Below, piece after piece: positions 1 through 9,403 of a stretch of DNA of 64,000 nt. The first letter of the stretch is position 1, and each line of letters opens with the position of its first letter. A program made the translations under genes and the position numbers. The notes under the pieces were generated by a model. That model was given only the letters and a program-made list of their open reading frames with translations, did not search any database and was not told the origin of the DNA. Where the stretch lies: the NCBI GenBank assembly GCA_900759665.1, contig CAAEWE010000058.1:13729-77728 (forward strand), read 5' to 3'. Source of the stretch: Lachnospiraceae bacterium. Its GTDB lineage: Bacteria; Bacillota; Clostridia; Lachnospirales; Lachnospiraceae.

Positions 1-240
1 GTCTTCAATGCATTCTGTGCCATTGTATCATCCATCTGGATCGTGGTACTATTGTATATTTTTCTTTCATTATCACTTAATACATTACTCTCTAACAAAT
101 ATCTGTTTTCTTCATACAGCCTTGCGATCACCTGCTTTCATTTTAGAACTATGCAACTACCATACACTTTTGTTTCATTATAACGATATTTTCTTCGGGT
201 GACAAGCCTGACCATAACGCATAATTTCACCAAGAACGAA

Positions 241-1323
241 CTAATGTCTCTCCAACTTCCGTAAGAAATACGCAATATCATGGTATACCCGGAAACGTCC
301 CTTTTCATTCAGAATTTCATGACGCATGCCCGGATACATCCGGAAGGAAACACAATCATAACCGCGTCTTTTTAAATGCTGTACCGCCTGCAAAAGCTTT
401 TTGCTGCCTCCAAGACATGGATCATCCTCTCCGGATATAAAAAGGATCGGCAGATTGGGATTTCGTACCTCCCAGCCCTTTCTGTCATAGGTGCTCCGCA
501 TCAGCCAAAGCAGGGACTCATATCCATTCAACGTAAATGTAAAGTTGCAAAGGGGATCTTTATTGTACTTCTCCACCACGGTATGATCGGAACAGATCCA
601 GGCGTGGATCAGCTTTTCTGCCCGGAACGGACGATCAAACATATTGGCAAAGATCCCGTCTGCCAATATACTCCTGCTATGGGGATCCTTCATTTTCTGC
701 AACAATTGTATCAATGCAGACCCCAGGGGAGCCATTTGATTTTTGCCGGGGCAGCCACACACAATCAACCCATCCAGCTCCCGGTCATATTTTTTCAGAT
801 AACAGCGTACCGCCAGCGATCCCATACTGTGTCCCATCATAAAATAAGGCAGTCCCGGATATTGTTTTTTTATGATCCGGGTGATCTGATGCAGATCTCT
901 TACCAGAAATCTGCCTCCGTCTTTGCCAAAATATCCAAGCCCTGCCGGAATATCCTGCTTCTTTCCTAATACTTTATCCGCATCGGTCGAAGCTGCTTCC
1001 CTGCGGCTCGCACCATGTCCCCGGTGGTCATGGATCACACAAAGATATCCTCTCTCTGCCATATATCTCATAAACGGCAAATATCTCTCCTTATGCTCGC
1101 ACATGCCATGGGCTATCTGCAATATGGCTCTGGGATGGGATGGAATCACCATCATGCCCTCTAACGGCATCCCGTCCTGTGCCGAGGAGATTAAAAAATA
1201 TTTGCGATGAATGCCCCCCGGCCGCTCTGTTTTATCGGCCCGATACCGGCTTTCAGAAGCTATCATGCTCTGTCGTCTTCTCTTTGCTGCTGTCCATTTT
1301 TTCGTACATCTTTTTTGATTCAT
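241..1323 (-). CDS. alpha/beta hydrolase, monoacylglycerol-lipase/lysophospholipase type
   Basis: A 360-residue serine hydrolase probably acting on acylglycerols or lysophospholipids. The nucleophile elbow GHSMGS, an HDHRGHG segment before it, a later Asp in SGEDDP and the C-terminal His in GMRHE give a complete catalytic triad in family order. There is no signal peptide, so it should be cytoplasmic. The open frame extends further upstream into the neighbouring gene, but I chose the ATG at 1323 because AGAGGAG lies 9 bases before it and this leaves a normal 41-base gap to the upstream gene. The first 45 residues are basic and not part of the hydrolase fold. The exact substrate cannot be told from sequence. 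Confidence 0.85.
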   Translation of the reverse strand: MNQKRCTKKWTAAKRRRQSMIASESRYRADKTERPGGIHRKYFLISSAQDGMPLEGMMVIPSHPRAILQIAHGMCEHKERYLPFMRYMAERGYLCVIHDHRGHGASRREAASTDADKVLGKKQDIPAGLGYFGKDGGRFLVRDLHQITRIIKKQYPGLPYFMMGHSMGSLAVRCYLKKYDRELDGLIVCGCPGKNQMAPLGSALIQLLQKMKDPHSRSILADGIFANMFDRPFRAEKLIHAWICSDHTVVEKYNKDPLCNFTFTLNGYESLLWLMRSTYDRKGWEVRNPNLPILFISGEDDPCLGGSKKLLQAVQHLKRRGYDCVSFRMYPGMRHEILNEKGRFRVYHDIAYFLRKLERH

Positions 1324-1364
1324 ATGCATCCACTCCTCTATGAATGTATCAATCGCCATGCCTT

Positions 1365-2138
1365 TCACTCGCATTTTCCGGCCATAGCCTTTGATCTGCA
1401 TTTCAATGCCGCGATCTCCTCCTGTGTGAGCCTGCGGTATTCGCCCGGTGCCAGATCCGGATCAAGTTCCAGATTTCCCATACTCAGACGTTTCAGGTAA
1501 AGCACCGGATGTTCCACGGCTGCCAGCATTCTTTTGACCTGATGAAATTTTCCTTCACAGATGGAAAGCTCCAGACAGGACTCGTCCTCTCCCGGATAGC
1601 CCGGATCCTCCGGGACCATATCAAGCTCCTTTTTATCCAGACACCGCACCTTTGCCGGCCGCGTCAGCTTGTCCTCTCCGATATCCACGCCCTTTTCCAG
1701 ACATTCCACCTCATTATCCCCTAATGTGCCCATAACCCGGACAAAATATGTCTTCCATACATGCTTTCCCGGAGCCAGCAGCTCATGGGATAATGCTCCG
1801 TCATTCGTGATCAAAAGCAATCCTTCCGTATCCTTGTCCAATCTGCCGACCGGAAAGATATCCTTTTTGCTGCTGTCCGTGATCAGGGACAGTACCGTCC
1901 GGCAGGTGTTGTCCTTTGTAGCAGATACCACACCCTGAGGTTTATTCAACATATAGTAAACATGCTTCTCATAAGAGATGTTCTCTCCGTCAAACTCCAC
2001 ATTGTCCTCTTCTGTCACCTTCTGCTCCGGCCCCGATGCCAAAGCTCCATTGACAAAAACACGGCCTGATTTGATGAATTTCTTCACCTCAGACCGTGTT
2101 CCCAGGGACATCTGTGCCAAATATTTATCTAACCGCAC
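1365..2138 (-). CDS. 16S rRNA pseudouridine synthase, RsuA/RluB family
   Basis: A 257-residue enzyme that isomerises a uridine in rRNA. It begins with an S4 RNA-binding domain (MRLDKYLAQ, then RVFVNG) and continues with the RsuA/RluB catalytic core, whose motif GRLDKDTEGLLLITNDG carries the catalytic Asp. Length and order match RsuA (16S position 516 in E. coli) better than the longer RluB, but the target base is inferred. It probably heads a short unit with the hydrolase 41 bases downstream, and lies 19 bases after glgA, so the three could be cotranscribed from the glgA promoter. Confidence 0.9.
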   Translation of the reverse strand: MRLDKYLAQMSLGTRSEVKKFIKSGRVFVNGALASGPEQKVTEEDNVEFDGENISYEKHVYYMLNKPQGVVSATKDNTCRTVLSLITDSSKKDIFPVGRLDKDTEGLLLITNDGALSHELLAPGKHVWKTYFVRVMGTLGDNEVECLEKGVDIGEDKLTRPAKVRCLDKKELDMVPEDPGYPGEDESCLELSICEGKFHQVKRMLAAVEHPVLYLKRLSMGNLELDPDLAPGEYRRLTQEEIAALKCRSKAMAGKCE

Positions 2139-2157
2139 AATGTTTCCTCACTTAATA

Positions 2158-3597
2158 CTATATTAATTCGTTGTACATATCTTCATACTTTTTGGCAGAA
2201 TGATTCCAAGAGAAATCCATTGCCATGCCACGGTCAATGATCTTATTCCACTCTCTCTTGCGATTATAATATACATCCTTTGCATAACGGATAGTCGCCA
2301 GCATCTCATGCGCATTGTAATTTGCAAAAGAGAATCCGGTTCCCTTACCTTCATACTCATTGTATGGCTCTACCGTATCCTTCAAACCGCCGGTCTCGCG
2401 GACAATCGGTACCGTACCATAACGAAGGCTCATCAACTGGCTAAGTCCACAAGGTTCAAACAACGATGGCATCAGAAATGCATCACATGCCGCATAAATC
2501 TTATGGGAACGCTCATTGGAATAGAAAATATTAGCAGAAACTCTGCCATGATATTTCCACTCGAAATGACGGAACAGGTTCTCATAACGCTCCTCACCGG
2601 TACCGAGAACGACAAGCTGTGTATCCTCCGCACAGATCTCCTCGATCACATAATCGATCAGGTCAAAGCCCTTCTGATCGGTCAGTCTGGAAACAATACC
2701 GATCATAAATGTCTTGTCATTCTGATCAAGACCGAGCTCCTTCTGAAGACCTCTCTTGTTCTTGATCTTCTCCTTACGGAATGTCTTTGCATTGTAATTG
2801 GCATAGATCAGAGGATCTGTCTCCGGATTGTACTCCTCATAGTCGAGACCATTTACAATACCACGCAGACAGTTGCTGCGGGCACGCATCAGCCCATCCA
2901 GATGCTCACCGTAAAACGGCATCTTGATCTCCTCTGCGTAGGAATCACTGACTGTGGTTACCATATCCGCATAAACGATACCGCCCTTGAGATAATTGGC
3001 ATCTCCATATGCCTCCAGCTTATCACTGGTGAAATAGTACTCATTCAGTCCCGTGATGTCGATCACCTTCTGCTTATCCCAGATACCCTGGAACTTCAGA
3101 TTGTGTATGGTCATGATGGTCTTGATACCATGGTAGAACGAATTATCATTAAAGCTGTCCTTGATATATACCGGGATCAGACCTGTCTGCCAGTCATGGC
3201 AGTGAATGATATCCGGTCTGAAATCCAGGGAAGGCATTGCTGATAATGCTGCCTTACAGAAAAATGCAAACTTCTCAATATCCTCATAAATATTGCCATA
3301 AGGATGGAAACCTGCAAAATAGAACTCATTATCAATAAAATAGAAATGAACTCCCTCATACTCCATCTCTAAGATACCGACATACTGGCTTCTCCATGCC
3401 AGATCCATGTAGAAATGCGTCTTGTACTGCATTTTGTCTTTCCACTCCTGTGGAATACATGCGTACTTCGGAATCATAACACGCACATCATACTCTTTCT
3501 TGTTAAAGTACTTCGGCAGCGACCCCACAACATCTGCCAGTCCTCCGGTTTTCACAAATGGAACACACTCGGAAGCCACGAATAATATGTTTTTCAT
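2158..3597 (-). CDS. glgA: glycogen synthase (ADP-glucose dependent, GT5)
   Basis: A 479-residue glycosyltransferase extending alpha-1,4-glucan from ADP-glucose. The N-terminal glycine-rich motif KTGGLADV binds the nucleotide sugar; the second Rossmann half has SRLTDQKG and the C-terminal EPCGLSQL motif. The length is normal for bacterial GlgA. The ATG at 3597 is preceded by GGAGG with 6 bases between; a GTG two codons earlier overlaps that SD and is less likely. No glgC, glgB or glgP lies beside it, so the rest of the glycogen pathway must be elsewhere. A good sigma-A promoter and a leader hairpin lie upstream. Confidence 0.95.
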   Translation of the reverse strand: MKNILFVASECVPFVKTGGLADVVGSLPKYFNKKEYDVRVMIPKYACIPQEWKDKMQYKTHFYMDLAWRSQYVGILEMEYEGVHFYFIDNEFYFAGFHPYGNIYEDIEKFAFFCKAALSAMPSLDFRPDIIHCHDWQTGLIPVYIKDSFNDNSFYHGIKTIMTIHNLKFQGIWDKQKVIDITGLNEYYFTSDKLEAYGDANYLKGGIVYADMVTTVSDSYAEEIKMPFYGEHLDGLMRARSNCLRGIVNGLDYEEYNPETDPLIYANYNAKTFRKEKIKNKRGLQKELGLDQNDKTFMIGIVSRLTDQKGFDLIDYVIEEICAEDTQLVVLGTGEERYENLFRHFEWKYHGRVSANIFYSNERSHKIYAACDAFLMPSLFEPCGLSQLMSLRYGTVPIVRETGGLKDTVEPYNEYEGKGTGFSFANYNAHEMLATIRYAKDVYYNRKREWNKIIDRGMAMDFSWNHSAKKYEDMYNELI

Positions 3598-3633
3598 ATA
3601 CACCCTCCATTCAGTTTGTAAACTCCAATGTAT

Positions 3634-3656
3634 GCCACGGATCTTTCTTTTGTCCG
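3634..3656 (-). promoter_or_regulatory. stem-loop in glgA leader
   Basis: On the minus strand CACGGAC pairs with the later GTCCGTG-type arm (cacggatc...gtccgtg on the plus strand) in the roughly 75-base leader between promoter and glgA. No U-tract follows, so it is not a terminator. It may affect mRNA stability; function is unknown. Confidence 0.4.
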
Positions 3657-3673
3657 TGCACCATATTGTATCA

Positions 3674-3702
3674 ATTATACCTTATTTCGCAGCTTGTGAA
3701 AA
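3674..3702 (-). promoter_or_regulatory. sigma-A promoter of glgA
   Basis: On the minus strand TTTTCA (-35, four of six matches) is followed by 17 bases and a perfect TATAAT. The predicted start lies about 70 bases upstream of glgA. No other gene on this strand follows before glgA. Confidence 0.65.
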
Positions 3703-3753
3703 GTGTTTTTTATGAAAAGTTACGTATTTGCATCCGGTATTTCAAAAGACCGC

Positions 3754-4557
3754 TCAGGCACGAAGCTTATACTCTAACCGGATCTTATCTGCGATCAATG
3801 CAATAAACTCTGAATTGGTTGGCTTTCCTTTACCGGAATTGACCGTATAGCCAAATAATTCTTCAATCGTCTCCATTCTGCCACGGCTCCATGCCACCTC
3901 GATCGCATGGCGGATCGCGCGCTCCACCCGGCTGGAGGTGGTTTTATAATTCCGTGCGATCGTAGGATACAGCACCTTTGTGATTGCTCCCAGCATTTCA
4001 TTATCATTGACGGACATAATAATTGCATCCCGAAGATACTGATATCCTTTAATGTGTGCCGGAACACCGATCTCATGGATCACGTCCGTAACATCCGACT
4101 CCAATGTATCCGCCATGCGTCTATGTTTATTCTCAAAAACCGTATTAATGACCCGCTGTTCCCCGGCCGTCATGCTTTTTTCGTTTTGTCCCACAGCACG
4201 CACCCGGGATACCACAACTCTCGTATCAAAGGGCTTCAGAATATAATAAGCTGCTCCCAGCCGGAACGCATTTTCCGTCACCCGCTCCTGACTCACTGCA
4301 GATACCACCACAAATTCCGGCGACATGGTAGGTGCCCCCTTTTTCATCCGTTCCATCACTCCCAGACCGTCCACCTTTGGCATGATCAGATCCAACAGCA
4401 CCACATCCGGCCGCAAGGCTGATATTTTACGAAGAGCCTCCTCTCCATCCGACGCCGTTCCTACCACCTCCATATCTGTCTCCCGTTCCAGTGCTTCCTT
4501 CAGGATCGTTACGATCCGCTTGTTATCATCAACAACTAAAACCTTGATAGCTTCCAT
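3754..4557 (-). CDS. spo0A: sporulation master response regulator Spo0A
   Basis: A 267-residue phosphorelay response regulator that commits the cell to sporulation. The receiver domain (about residues 1-125) starts with VLVVDDNKR, has the phospho-acceptor Asp in [12 protein letters not shown] and the conserved Lys in YILKPFD. The C-terminal DNA-binding domain contains [13 protein letters not shown] and the recognition segment [17 protein letters not shown], hallmarks of Spo0A. The open frame runs 53 codons further upstream, but the ATG at 4557, with GGGGAAAGG just before it, gives the family length. In many Bacilli and Clostridia spoIVB lies immediately upstream; here spoIVB is about 31.7 kb away, next to recN. 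Confidence 0.97.
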   Translation of the reverse strand: MEAIKVLVVDDNKRIVTILKEALERETDMEVVGTASDGEEALRKISALRPDVVLLDLIMPKVDGLGVMERMKKGAPTMSPEFVVVSAVSQERVTENAFRLGAAYYILKPFDTRVVVSRVRAVGQNEKSMTAGEQRVINTVFENKHRRMADTLESDVTDVIHEIGVPAHIKGYQYLRDAIIMSVNDNEMLGAITKVLYPTIARNYKTTSSRVERAIRHAIEVAWSRGRMETIEELFGYTVNSGKGKPTNSEFIALIADKIRLEYKLRA

Positions 4558-4725
4558 ATCCTTTCCCCTTTTCCTTGTGCTGTCCCATTTCCGGTACAAC
4601 GTATCTTCAACACATTTTCCGTGATCCGACCTGTTTCCGTTTCCGCTGTTTCCGGTCTCCTTTCCCACTATTTTAGGGCATTGCAAAGAGCATCCGCAAG
4701 CCAAATACAACTGCATATTTCGACG

Positions 4726-4759
4726 AAAAAACGGCGGAAGTACAAATTTCCGCCGTTTT
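4726..4759. terminator. bidirectional rho-independent terminator after phoR
   Basis: AAAACGGCGGAA pairs with TTCCGCCGTTTT across an 8-base loop, flanked by A and T tracts on both sides. It ends the phoR transcript and separates it from spo0A. Confidence 0.85.
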
Positions 4760-4824
4760 CTTCTCCAATCCTGCGATTATTTTTTATGAAATCTTTTTAT
4801 CATTTCTAACGTTCAGACCTCTCA

Positions 4825-6165
4825 TCATTCTACATTTGTCTCACGAAAGTACACATACACTGTGGTTCCCTCGCCCAGCTTACTGCGCAGCTCCAGACGC
4901 ACATTATCATGAAGCGCAATGATATGCTTCACGATAGCAAGACCAAGTCCGGTACCTCCTGTTGATTTGGAACGGCTCTTGTCCACCCGGTAGAACCGCT
5001 CAAAGATCCTCTCCTGATCCTTCTCCGGGATACCGATGCCATTATCCTTAACCTCCAGCACGATCCGGTCAACCTCACGATATACCGAAACATCCACTCT
5101 GCCTCCCGGATTGTTGTAGCGGATCGCATTGTCACAGAGATTGTAGATCAACTCGTCCATCATCTGCCGGTTTGCCATAACCATCTGCTTCTCGCCGGAG
5201 AAGGAAATGCGGACCTGATGCTTCTCTGCTGCCATCTGAAGCATTTCTACGCTGTTGGCTGCCATCTCGCTGATATCCAGTTCCTCCATGATATCCTCCG
5301 TAGTCACATCCAGCTCAGACAAACGAATAATATCATTGATCAGTGTCAGCAGACGATTAGAACTTTTGTGAATCTCTTTTGCAAAACGTTGTACATCATC
5401 CCCTGTGGCAATGCCATTCTCGATAAGTTCCGAATAGCCGGAGATCGACGTCAATGGTGTTTTCAGCTCATGGGAAACATTGGCAGTAAATTCCTGACGC
5501 ATATTGGCATTTCGGATAATGTCCTCATGCTGGGTTCGTATCGTCGTAACATATGGCTCCAGTTCCTCATATACATGATACATGGAAGGTCCTTCCAGAT
5601 TCTGTGCCAGCTCCTCGATCGGTTTGACGATACTCTTGGTCAGTGCATGGGAAAGCAGAACACATGCTGCAAACAAAAGGATACTGAGAGCCACAAGTCT
5701 TGGCACAGTACTGATCAGAATCCCTGTCATACTGCTTACTTCCTTAGAAATACGGAGCACATTTCCGTTATCCAGACGGACAGCATAATAAAATGCACTT
5801 TTTCCTATCGTCTGGGAATTACGGACAGCCTGTCCTGTTCCAGTCTTTAAAGCTTCTTTGATCTCCGGACGGTTTTTGTGATTTCCCATATCCTTTACGT
5901 CTGCATAATTGTCACAGATTGCTTTGCCATCCGGTCCCACCAGCGTGATCCGGATCCTTTTGGGTGTTTTCCTCATATCTGCGTGATCCGGATTAGAAAT
6001 AATATTCCAGGCATCGGACTCGATCATCACATCAGCAGAAGTCTTCAGGTTCTCTATGACTTCTTTTGTCAAAACCCCATAAAAGACAGTAGCCGAAAGT
6101 GCCACTGTCTCTAAAATAGTGATAAAAGTTAATATAATACATAAAAAATTGATCCGTCGTTTCAT
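4825..6165 (-). CDS. phoR: phosphate-sensing histidine kinase PhoR
   Basis: A 446-residue membrane sensor kinase. There is an N-terminal transmembrane helix, an extracytoplasmic segment of about 130 residues, a second helix around residues 160-185, a short HAMP-like linker, the H-box VSHELKTPLTS and the HATPase motifs DNAIRYN, DNGIGIP and GTGLGLAIV. It follows phoB by 20 bases, and its transporter and PhoU neighbours point to phosphate. The ATG at 6165 has GGAGG 10 bases ahead; an in-frame ATG 13 codons earlier overlaps phoB. The kinase is expected to phosphorylate PhoB when phosphate is low, with PhoU and the Pst transporter restraining it (family knowledge). Confidence 0.9.
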   Translation of the reverse strand: MKRRINFLCIILTFITILETVALSATVFYGVLTKEVIENLKTSADVMIESDAWNIISNPDHADMRKTPKRIRITLVGPDGKAICDNYADVKDMGNHKNRPEIKEALKTGTGQAVRNSQTIGKSAFYYAVRLDNGNVLRISKEVSSMTGILISTVPRLVALSILLFAACVLLSHALTKSIVKPIEELAQNLEGPSMYHVYEELEPYVTTIRTQHEDIIRNANMRQEFTANVSHELKTPLTSISGYSELIENGIATGDDVQRFAKEIHKSSNRLLTLINDIIRLSELDVTTEDIMEELDISEMAANSVEMLQMAAEKHQVRISFSGEKQMVMANRQMMDELIYNLCDNAIRYNNPGGRVDVSVYREVDRIVLEVKDNGIGIPEKDQERIFERFYRVDKSRSKSTGGTGLGLAIVKHIIALHDNVRLELRSKLGEGTTVYVYFRETNVE

Positions 6166-6185
6166 TCGCACACTTCCTCCATATG

Positions 6186-6863
6186 CTATACCAGATTCAT
6201 GCAATATCCCACATTACGGACTGTCTTAATGTACTTTCCGGCATCCCCCAGCTTGTGACGCAGGGTTTTAATATGCACATCCAGCGTACGGGACTCAATC
6301 TCGCAGTTTGCGTGCCAGATATGCTCCATAATACTGTCTCTCGGAAGTACGATCTCCTGGTTCTGTGCGAGATAATGAAGCAGCTCATACTCCTTATAGG
6401 TCAGCTCTACCGGCTTGTCTTCCACAAATACCTTTCTCTTTTCATCATCGATCACCAGATCCCCGATCCGCATAATTTTCTCCGAATCCTGATCTCCCAC
6501 ACGGCGAAGCAGTGCCTTCACACGGGAAACAAGCTCCATCACACCAAACGGCTTTGTCATATAATCGTCAGCTCCATTGTCCAGCCCCTTGACCTTATCA
6601 ATCTCCGTGGTTTTTGCCGTCACCATAATAACAGGGATCTTCCTTGTCTCCCGTCTCTCCCGCAGATTTTTAAGAATCGTCAGCCCATCCTCATCCGGCA
6701 GCATAATATCTAACAGGATCAGATCCGGCTTTTTATCCATAAGCTCTCTGGAAAAGGACTTTCCATCAGCAAATTCTTTGGTCTCGTGACCCGCATTTTT
6801 TAATGAAAAGCTCTCAATCTCACTGATATTTTTATCATCCTCTACAATATAAATCAAAGCCAT
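6186..6863 (-). CDS. phoB: phosphate regulon response regulator PhoB/PhoP
   Basis: A 225-residue OmpR-family regulator. The receiver domain (residues 1-120) has the acidic pair in VEDD, the phospho-acceptor in LILLDIMLPD and Lys in MTKPF. The winged-helix domain carries LTYKEYELLHYL and ESRTLDVHIKTLRHKL. The start at 6863 is chosen because receiver homology begins at once (ALIYIVEDD). It sits between the Na/Pi transporter (48-base gap) and phoR (20-base gap), so all three are probably one transcript. The array of 11-bp spaced repeats before the transporter and both pst units is its likely binding site. Confidence 0.93.
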   Translation of the reverse strand: MALIYIVEDDKNISEIESFSLKNAGHETKEFADGKSFSRELMDKKPDLILLDIMLPDEDGLTILKNLRERRETRKIPVIMVTAKTTEIDKVKGLDNGADDYMTKPFGVMELVSRVKALLRRVGDQDSEKIMRIGDLVIDDEKRKVFVEDKPVELTYKEYELLHYLAQNQEIVLPRDSIMEHIWHANCEIESRTLDVHIKTLRHKLGDAGKYIKTVRNVGYCMNLV

Positions 6864-6911
6864 AATTATCCCGCCTTCCTGATTTTGGAGTAATTGTACC
6901 ATACAACCACA

Positions 6912-8588
6912 TCAATTAAAATACCCGAAATCCACCGATTCCACGACTGCATCTGCAATATTCACACAGCTGTTTCCCATACGGTCAATGCTGTGAAGAA
7001 TCTTATTGAATGAAGACGTCAATGCAGCCTTACATTTACCGGTGCTGACACGCTTCATATGATCTTTGCGAAGCTTCAGATCCAGCTCCAGCACCTTGTC
7101 TCTCTTCTTAATGATCTTTGCCGCCTTATCCTTATCTCCGGTCTCCATAACCTTCAAAGAAGCATCATACATATCTCCGATCAGCTTCAGGCTCTTTTCC
7201 AGATCCCTTGCCGCATCCTTGGAAAGTACGGACTTTTTCGTTTTCTGTGCTTCCTCCGAAAAGACCGATAAAATATCACCGCAAAGCAGCGAGATCCGGT
7301 TTACATCACTGAGTACATACATAATCCCTGCGGTCTGGGTTGCCTGCTCCTCCGTCAACACACCCGCAGAAAACAGATTGGTCAGATACTCCGTGATTCT
7401 GTCATCCAGACTCTGAACCGTCTGAATCTTCTGCTGCAGCTTCTCCTTATATTCTCTGTCTTTAAGAGAAGATACCTCCGCTATCCCCGTGATAATTTCT
7501 TTCACAATGCCACTCAGCCGGATCACTTCCTTAGAAACAAGACGAAGTGCTGCTGTCGGCTGGTTGATCAGATTATTATCAAGATACATTGGCTGTGATG
7601 CCTCTTTCTCTTTCTGGTCTCCCGGTATAATAAACATTACGATCTTTACCAAAAGCCAGATCAGTGGCAGCCATAAAATAGTCATGATCAGGTTAAATCC
7701 TGTATGGGCATTGGCAATCTGCCTGGAGATCACCTCCACCTCCGGTCCCTTCGGGGAAATATACTGTATCAGCTTTGCATACGGATGGATAAACCAGATA
7801 AAGATCAGGCTTCCGCTGATATTAAACATACAATGTGCCAGAGCTGTACGCTTGGCATCCCTGCTCTGTCCGAGACTTGCCAGTAATGCCGTGATCGTTG
7901 TACCAATATTGTCACCTAACAGGATCGGAATCGCTCCCGCCAGGCCAAGGATACTTGCTCCGTTTGGTCCTGCCTGCTCTGCAAAATTCTGTAAAACCGC
8001 AATGGTCGCAGAACTGCTCTGTACAACAAGTGTCATTAATGTTCCCACACAAACGCCCAGGATCGGAATATTAGCCACCTTTGCAATCATTGCCGTAAAG
8101 ACCGGGCTTCCTGCCAACGGCTTCATAACATCTCCCATGGTCTCAATTCCTAAGAAAAGAACACCAAATGCAAAAACGGTCTGTCCGATGTTTTTCACCT
8201 TCTCGGATTTACATAAGAAAGAAACAATAAATCCGGCAAAGATCAGCACATAAATATAGTCGCTGATCTTAAATGCAATGATCTGTGCTGTCATGGTAGT
8301 GCCGATATTAGCGCCTAATATAATAGAAATTGCCTGTGGCAGATTCATCAGACCTGCGCTGACGAATCCAATCGTCATAACGGTTGTCGCACTACTGCTC
8401 TGTAAAACTGCTGTGGTCAATGCACCTGCCAAAACTCCAAGTATCGGATTTTTTGTCAAAAGTGCCAGAATCGATTTCATTTTCTCGCCTGCTGCCTTCT
8501 GCAGGCACTCACTCATCATATTCATTCCAAATAGGAATAATGCCAATCCTCCCAATAGTCCAAATGCGATCTGAACCGAACTATTCAT
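6912..8588 (-). CDS. Na/Pi cotransporter family protein with C-terminal PhoU-like domain
   Basis: A 558-residue inner-membrane transporter of the NptA/YjbB type, predicted to move phosphate with sodium. Two inverted Na_Pi_cotrans repeats are marked by QSSSATTVMTIG and QSSSATIAVLQ, each followed by an NIGTT motif. After about residue 345 the protein becomes soluble and helical (PhoU-like), a common fusion thought to regulate or couple the transporter. The ATG at 8588 follows GGAGGAAAATTT. It is the first gene of a unit with phoB and phoR, and a Pho-box array lies about 75-115 bases upstream. Direction of transport (import versus efflux) cannot be told. Confidence 0.9.
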   Translation of the reverse strand: MNSSVQIAFGLLGGLALFLFGMNMMSECLQKAAGEKMKSILALLTKNPILGVLAGALTTAVLQSSSATTVMTIGFVSAGLMNLPQAISIILGANIGTTMTAQIIAFKISDYIYVLIFAGFIVSFLCKSEKVKNIGQTVFAFGVLFLGIETMGDVMKPLAGSPVFTAMIAKVANIPILGVCVGTLMTLVVQSSSATIAVLQNFAEQAGPNGASILGLAGAIPILLGDNIGTTITALLASLGQSRDAKRTALAHCMFNISGSLIFIWFIHPYAKLIQYISPKGPEVEVISRQIANAHTGFNLIMTILWLPLIWLLVKIVMFIIPGDQKEKEASQPMYLDNNLINQPTAALRLVSKEVIRLSGIVKEIITGIAEVSSLKDREYKEKLQQKIQTVQSLDDRITEYLTNLFSAGVLTEEQATQTAGIMYVLSDVNRISLLCGDILSVFSEEAQKTKKSVLSKDAARDLEKSLKLIGDMYDASLKVMETGDKDKAAKIIKKRDKVLELDLKLRKDHMKRVSTGKCKAALTSSFNKILHSIDRMGNSCVNIADAVVESVDFGYFN

Positions 8589-8647
8589 AAATTTTCCTCC
8601 ATCTTCTTTACGTGCTTTTATCAACTCTTCTTTTTTACTTCCTAATC

Positions 8648-8702
8648 ATCATAACAAGCACTTGTAAAGCTTATATGGGGGTTATGTAAAATGTAAGTAA
8701 AA
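8648..8702 (-). promoter_or_regulatory. Pho-box array and -10 of the Na/Pi transporter-phoBR unit
   Basis: Reading the minus strand from 8702, heptamers TTTTACT, TTTTACA, CCCCATA and CTTTACA are separated by 4 bases each, giving an 11-bp period as in PhoB boxes. A TATGAT -10 (8648-8653) follows the last repeat after 9 bases. The spacing matches the arrays before pstS and pstA. The sites are seen; binding by PhoB is inferred. Confidence 0.65.
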
Positions 8703-8732
8703 AATTTTACTTCCTTTTCACCACGTTTTTAC

Positions 8733-9054
8733 TTAAGAGGGCACTCCTACCATTCCCGCTATGAAAACTGCCAACAGGCCCAGCCATCCACGGCTTCGTA
8801 ATAATTGTGCCTTCGGCTCTGATAATACAAATTCTCCCATATCATCGAATACCAAATTCTTTATTCCAAAGCCTTCCTCCTTCAATGCCTTTACCAGCAC
8901 CTCTGCCATTTGGGCATATGGCATCCACACCAATGCCTTTCCTATATTGCCATTTTATTTTCCACTGTACTTTTAATAGTGCACCCACTTTTTGGATGCC
9001 AGGAACTCCTCCCGACCGTATGACGTTGGATAGCTTTTTCATAAAAATCTGCAT
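8733..9054 (-). pseudogene. small gene broken by a +1 frameshift, unknown function
   Basis: Two overlapping minus-strand frames together give one continuous protein of about 100 residues. The first (from 9054 or 9042, MKKLSNVIRSGG) runs to about KIKWQY, and the second continues with GKALVWMPYAQMAEV and ends VFIAGMVGVPS. One extra A near 8955 in the run TATAGGAAAGG explains the break. The joined product is basic, with a hydrophobic C-terminus that may insert in the membrane. I do not recognise the family. It could be a sequencing indel, a real pseudogene, or two tiny genes; the good fit at the junction favours one broken gene. Confidence 0.45.
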
Positions 9055-9120
9055 TCCTTTCTAAGCCTGCGAACTTTGCTATATCCACAAAATTATGCAT
9101 TTCATTTACACGCTAAAGTA

Positions 9121-9369
9121 CTATTTTATTGTCCTTTCATTTCCCAGCAATGCAGCCATACCAAAAGCAGCTCCCGGCAGCAGAGCAAAAACTGCCCCGG
9201 CAGCTCCCACGGTATTCTGGTAATTATGACTCCCTGTTCCCAGACAGAAAAGGAGGCCAAACACACATCCCGCTGCCAGCCAGCGTACCGTATGCATCAG
9301 AAGCCATACACCTCCCACTGTCTTTGTCTTCCAATCTGTATGATCTAACATCCATTCATATGCTTTCAT
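9121..9369 (-). CDS. small two-helix membrane protein
   Basis: An 82-residue protein starting MKAYEWMLDHTDW with two hydrophobic segments (about residues 20-43 and 51-75) separated by GTGSHNYQ. GGAGG lies 5 bases before the ATG at 9369. The open frame extends to 9495, but that part translates the structured repeat between this gene and phoU and is not likely to be coding. I do not recognise a family. It lies downstream of phoU on the same strand, separated by the repeat, so cotranscription is possible but uncertain. Confidence 0.5.
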   Translation of the reverse strand: MKAYEWMLDHTDWKTKTVGGVWLLMHTVRWLAAGCVFGLLFCLGTGSHNYQNTVGAAGAVFALLPGAAFGMAALLGNERTIK

Positions 9370-9403
9370 CATATCCTCCATTCCGCAGACGCATCGCGTC
9401 GAA

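Noticed and set aside
1..200. Minus-strand frame running off the left edge (about 43 codons ending MDDTMAQNALK)
   Set aside because: It has no start codon with an SD, is preceded closely by stops, and shows no recognisable domain. The plus-strand frame at 8-202 is Phe/His-rich and looks like non-coding AT-rich DNA. It may be the end of a broken or partial gene.
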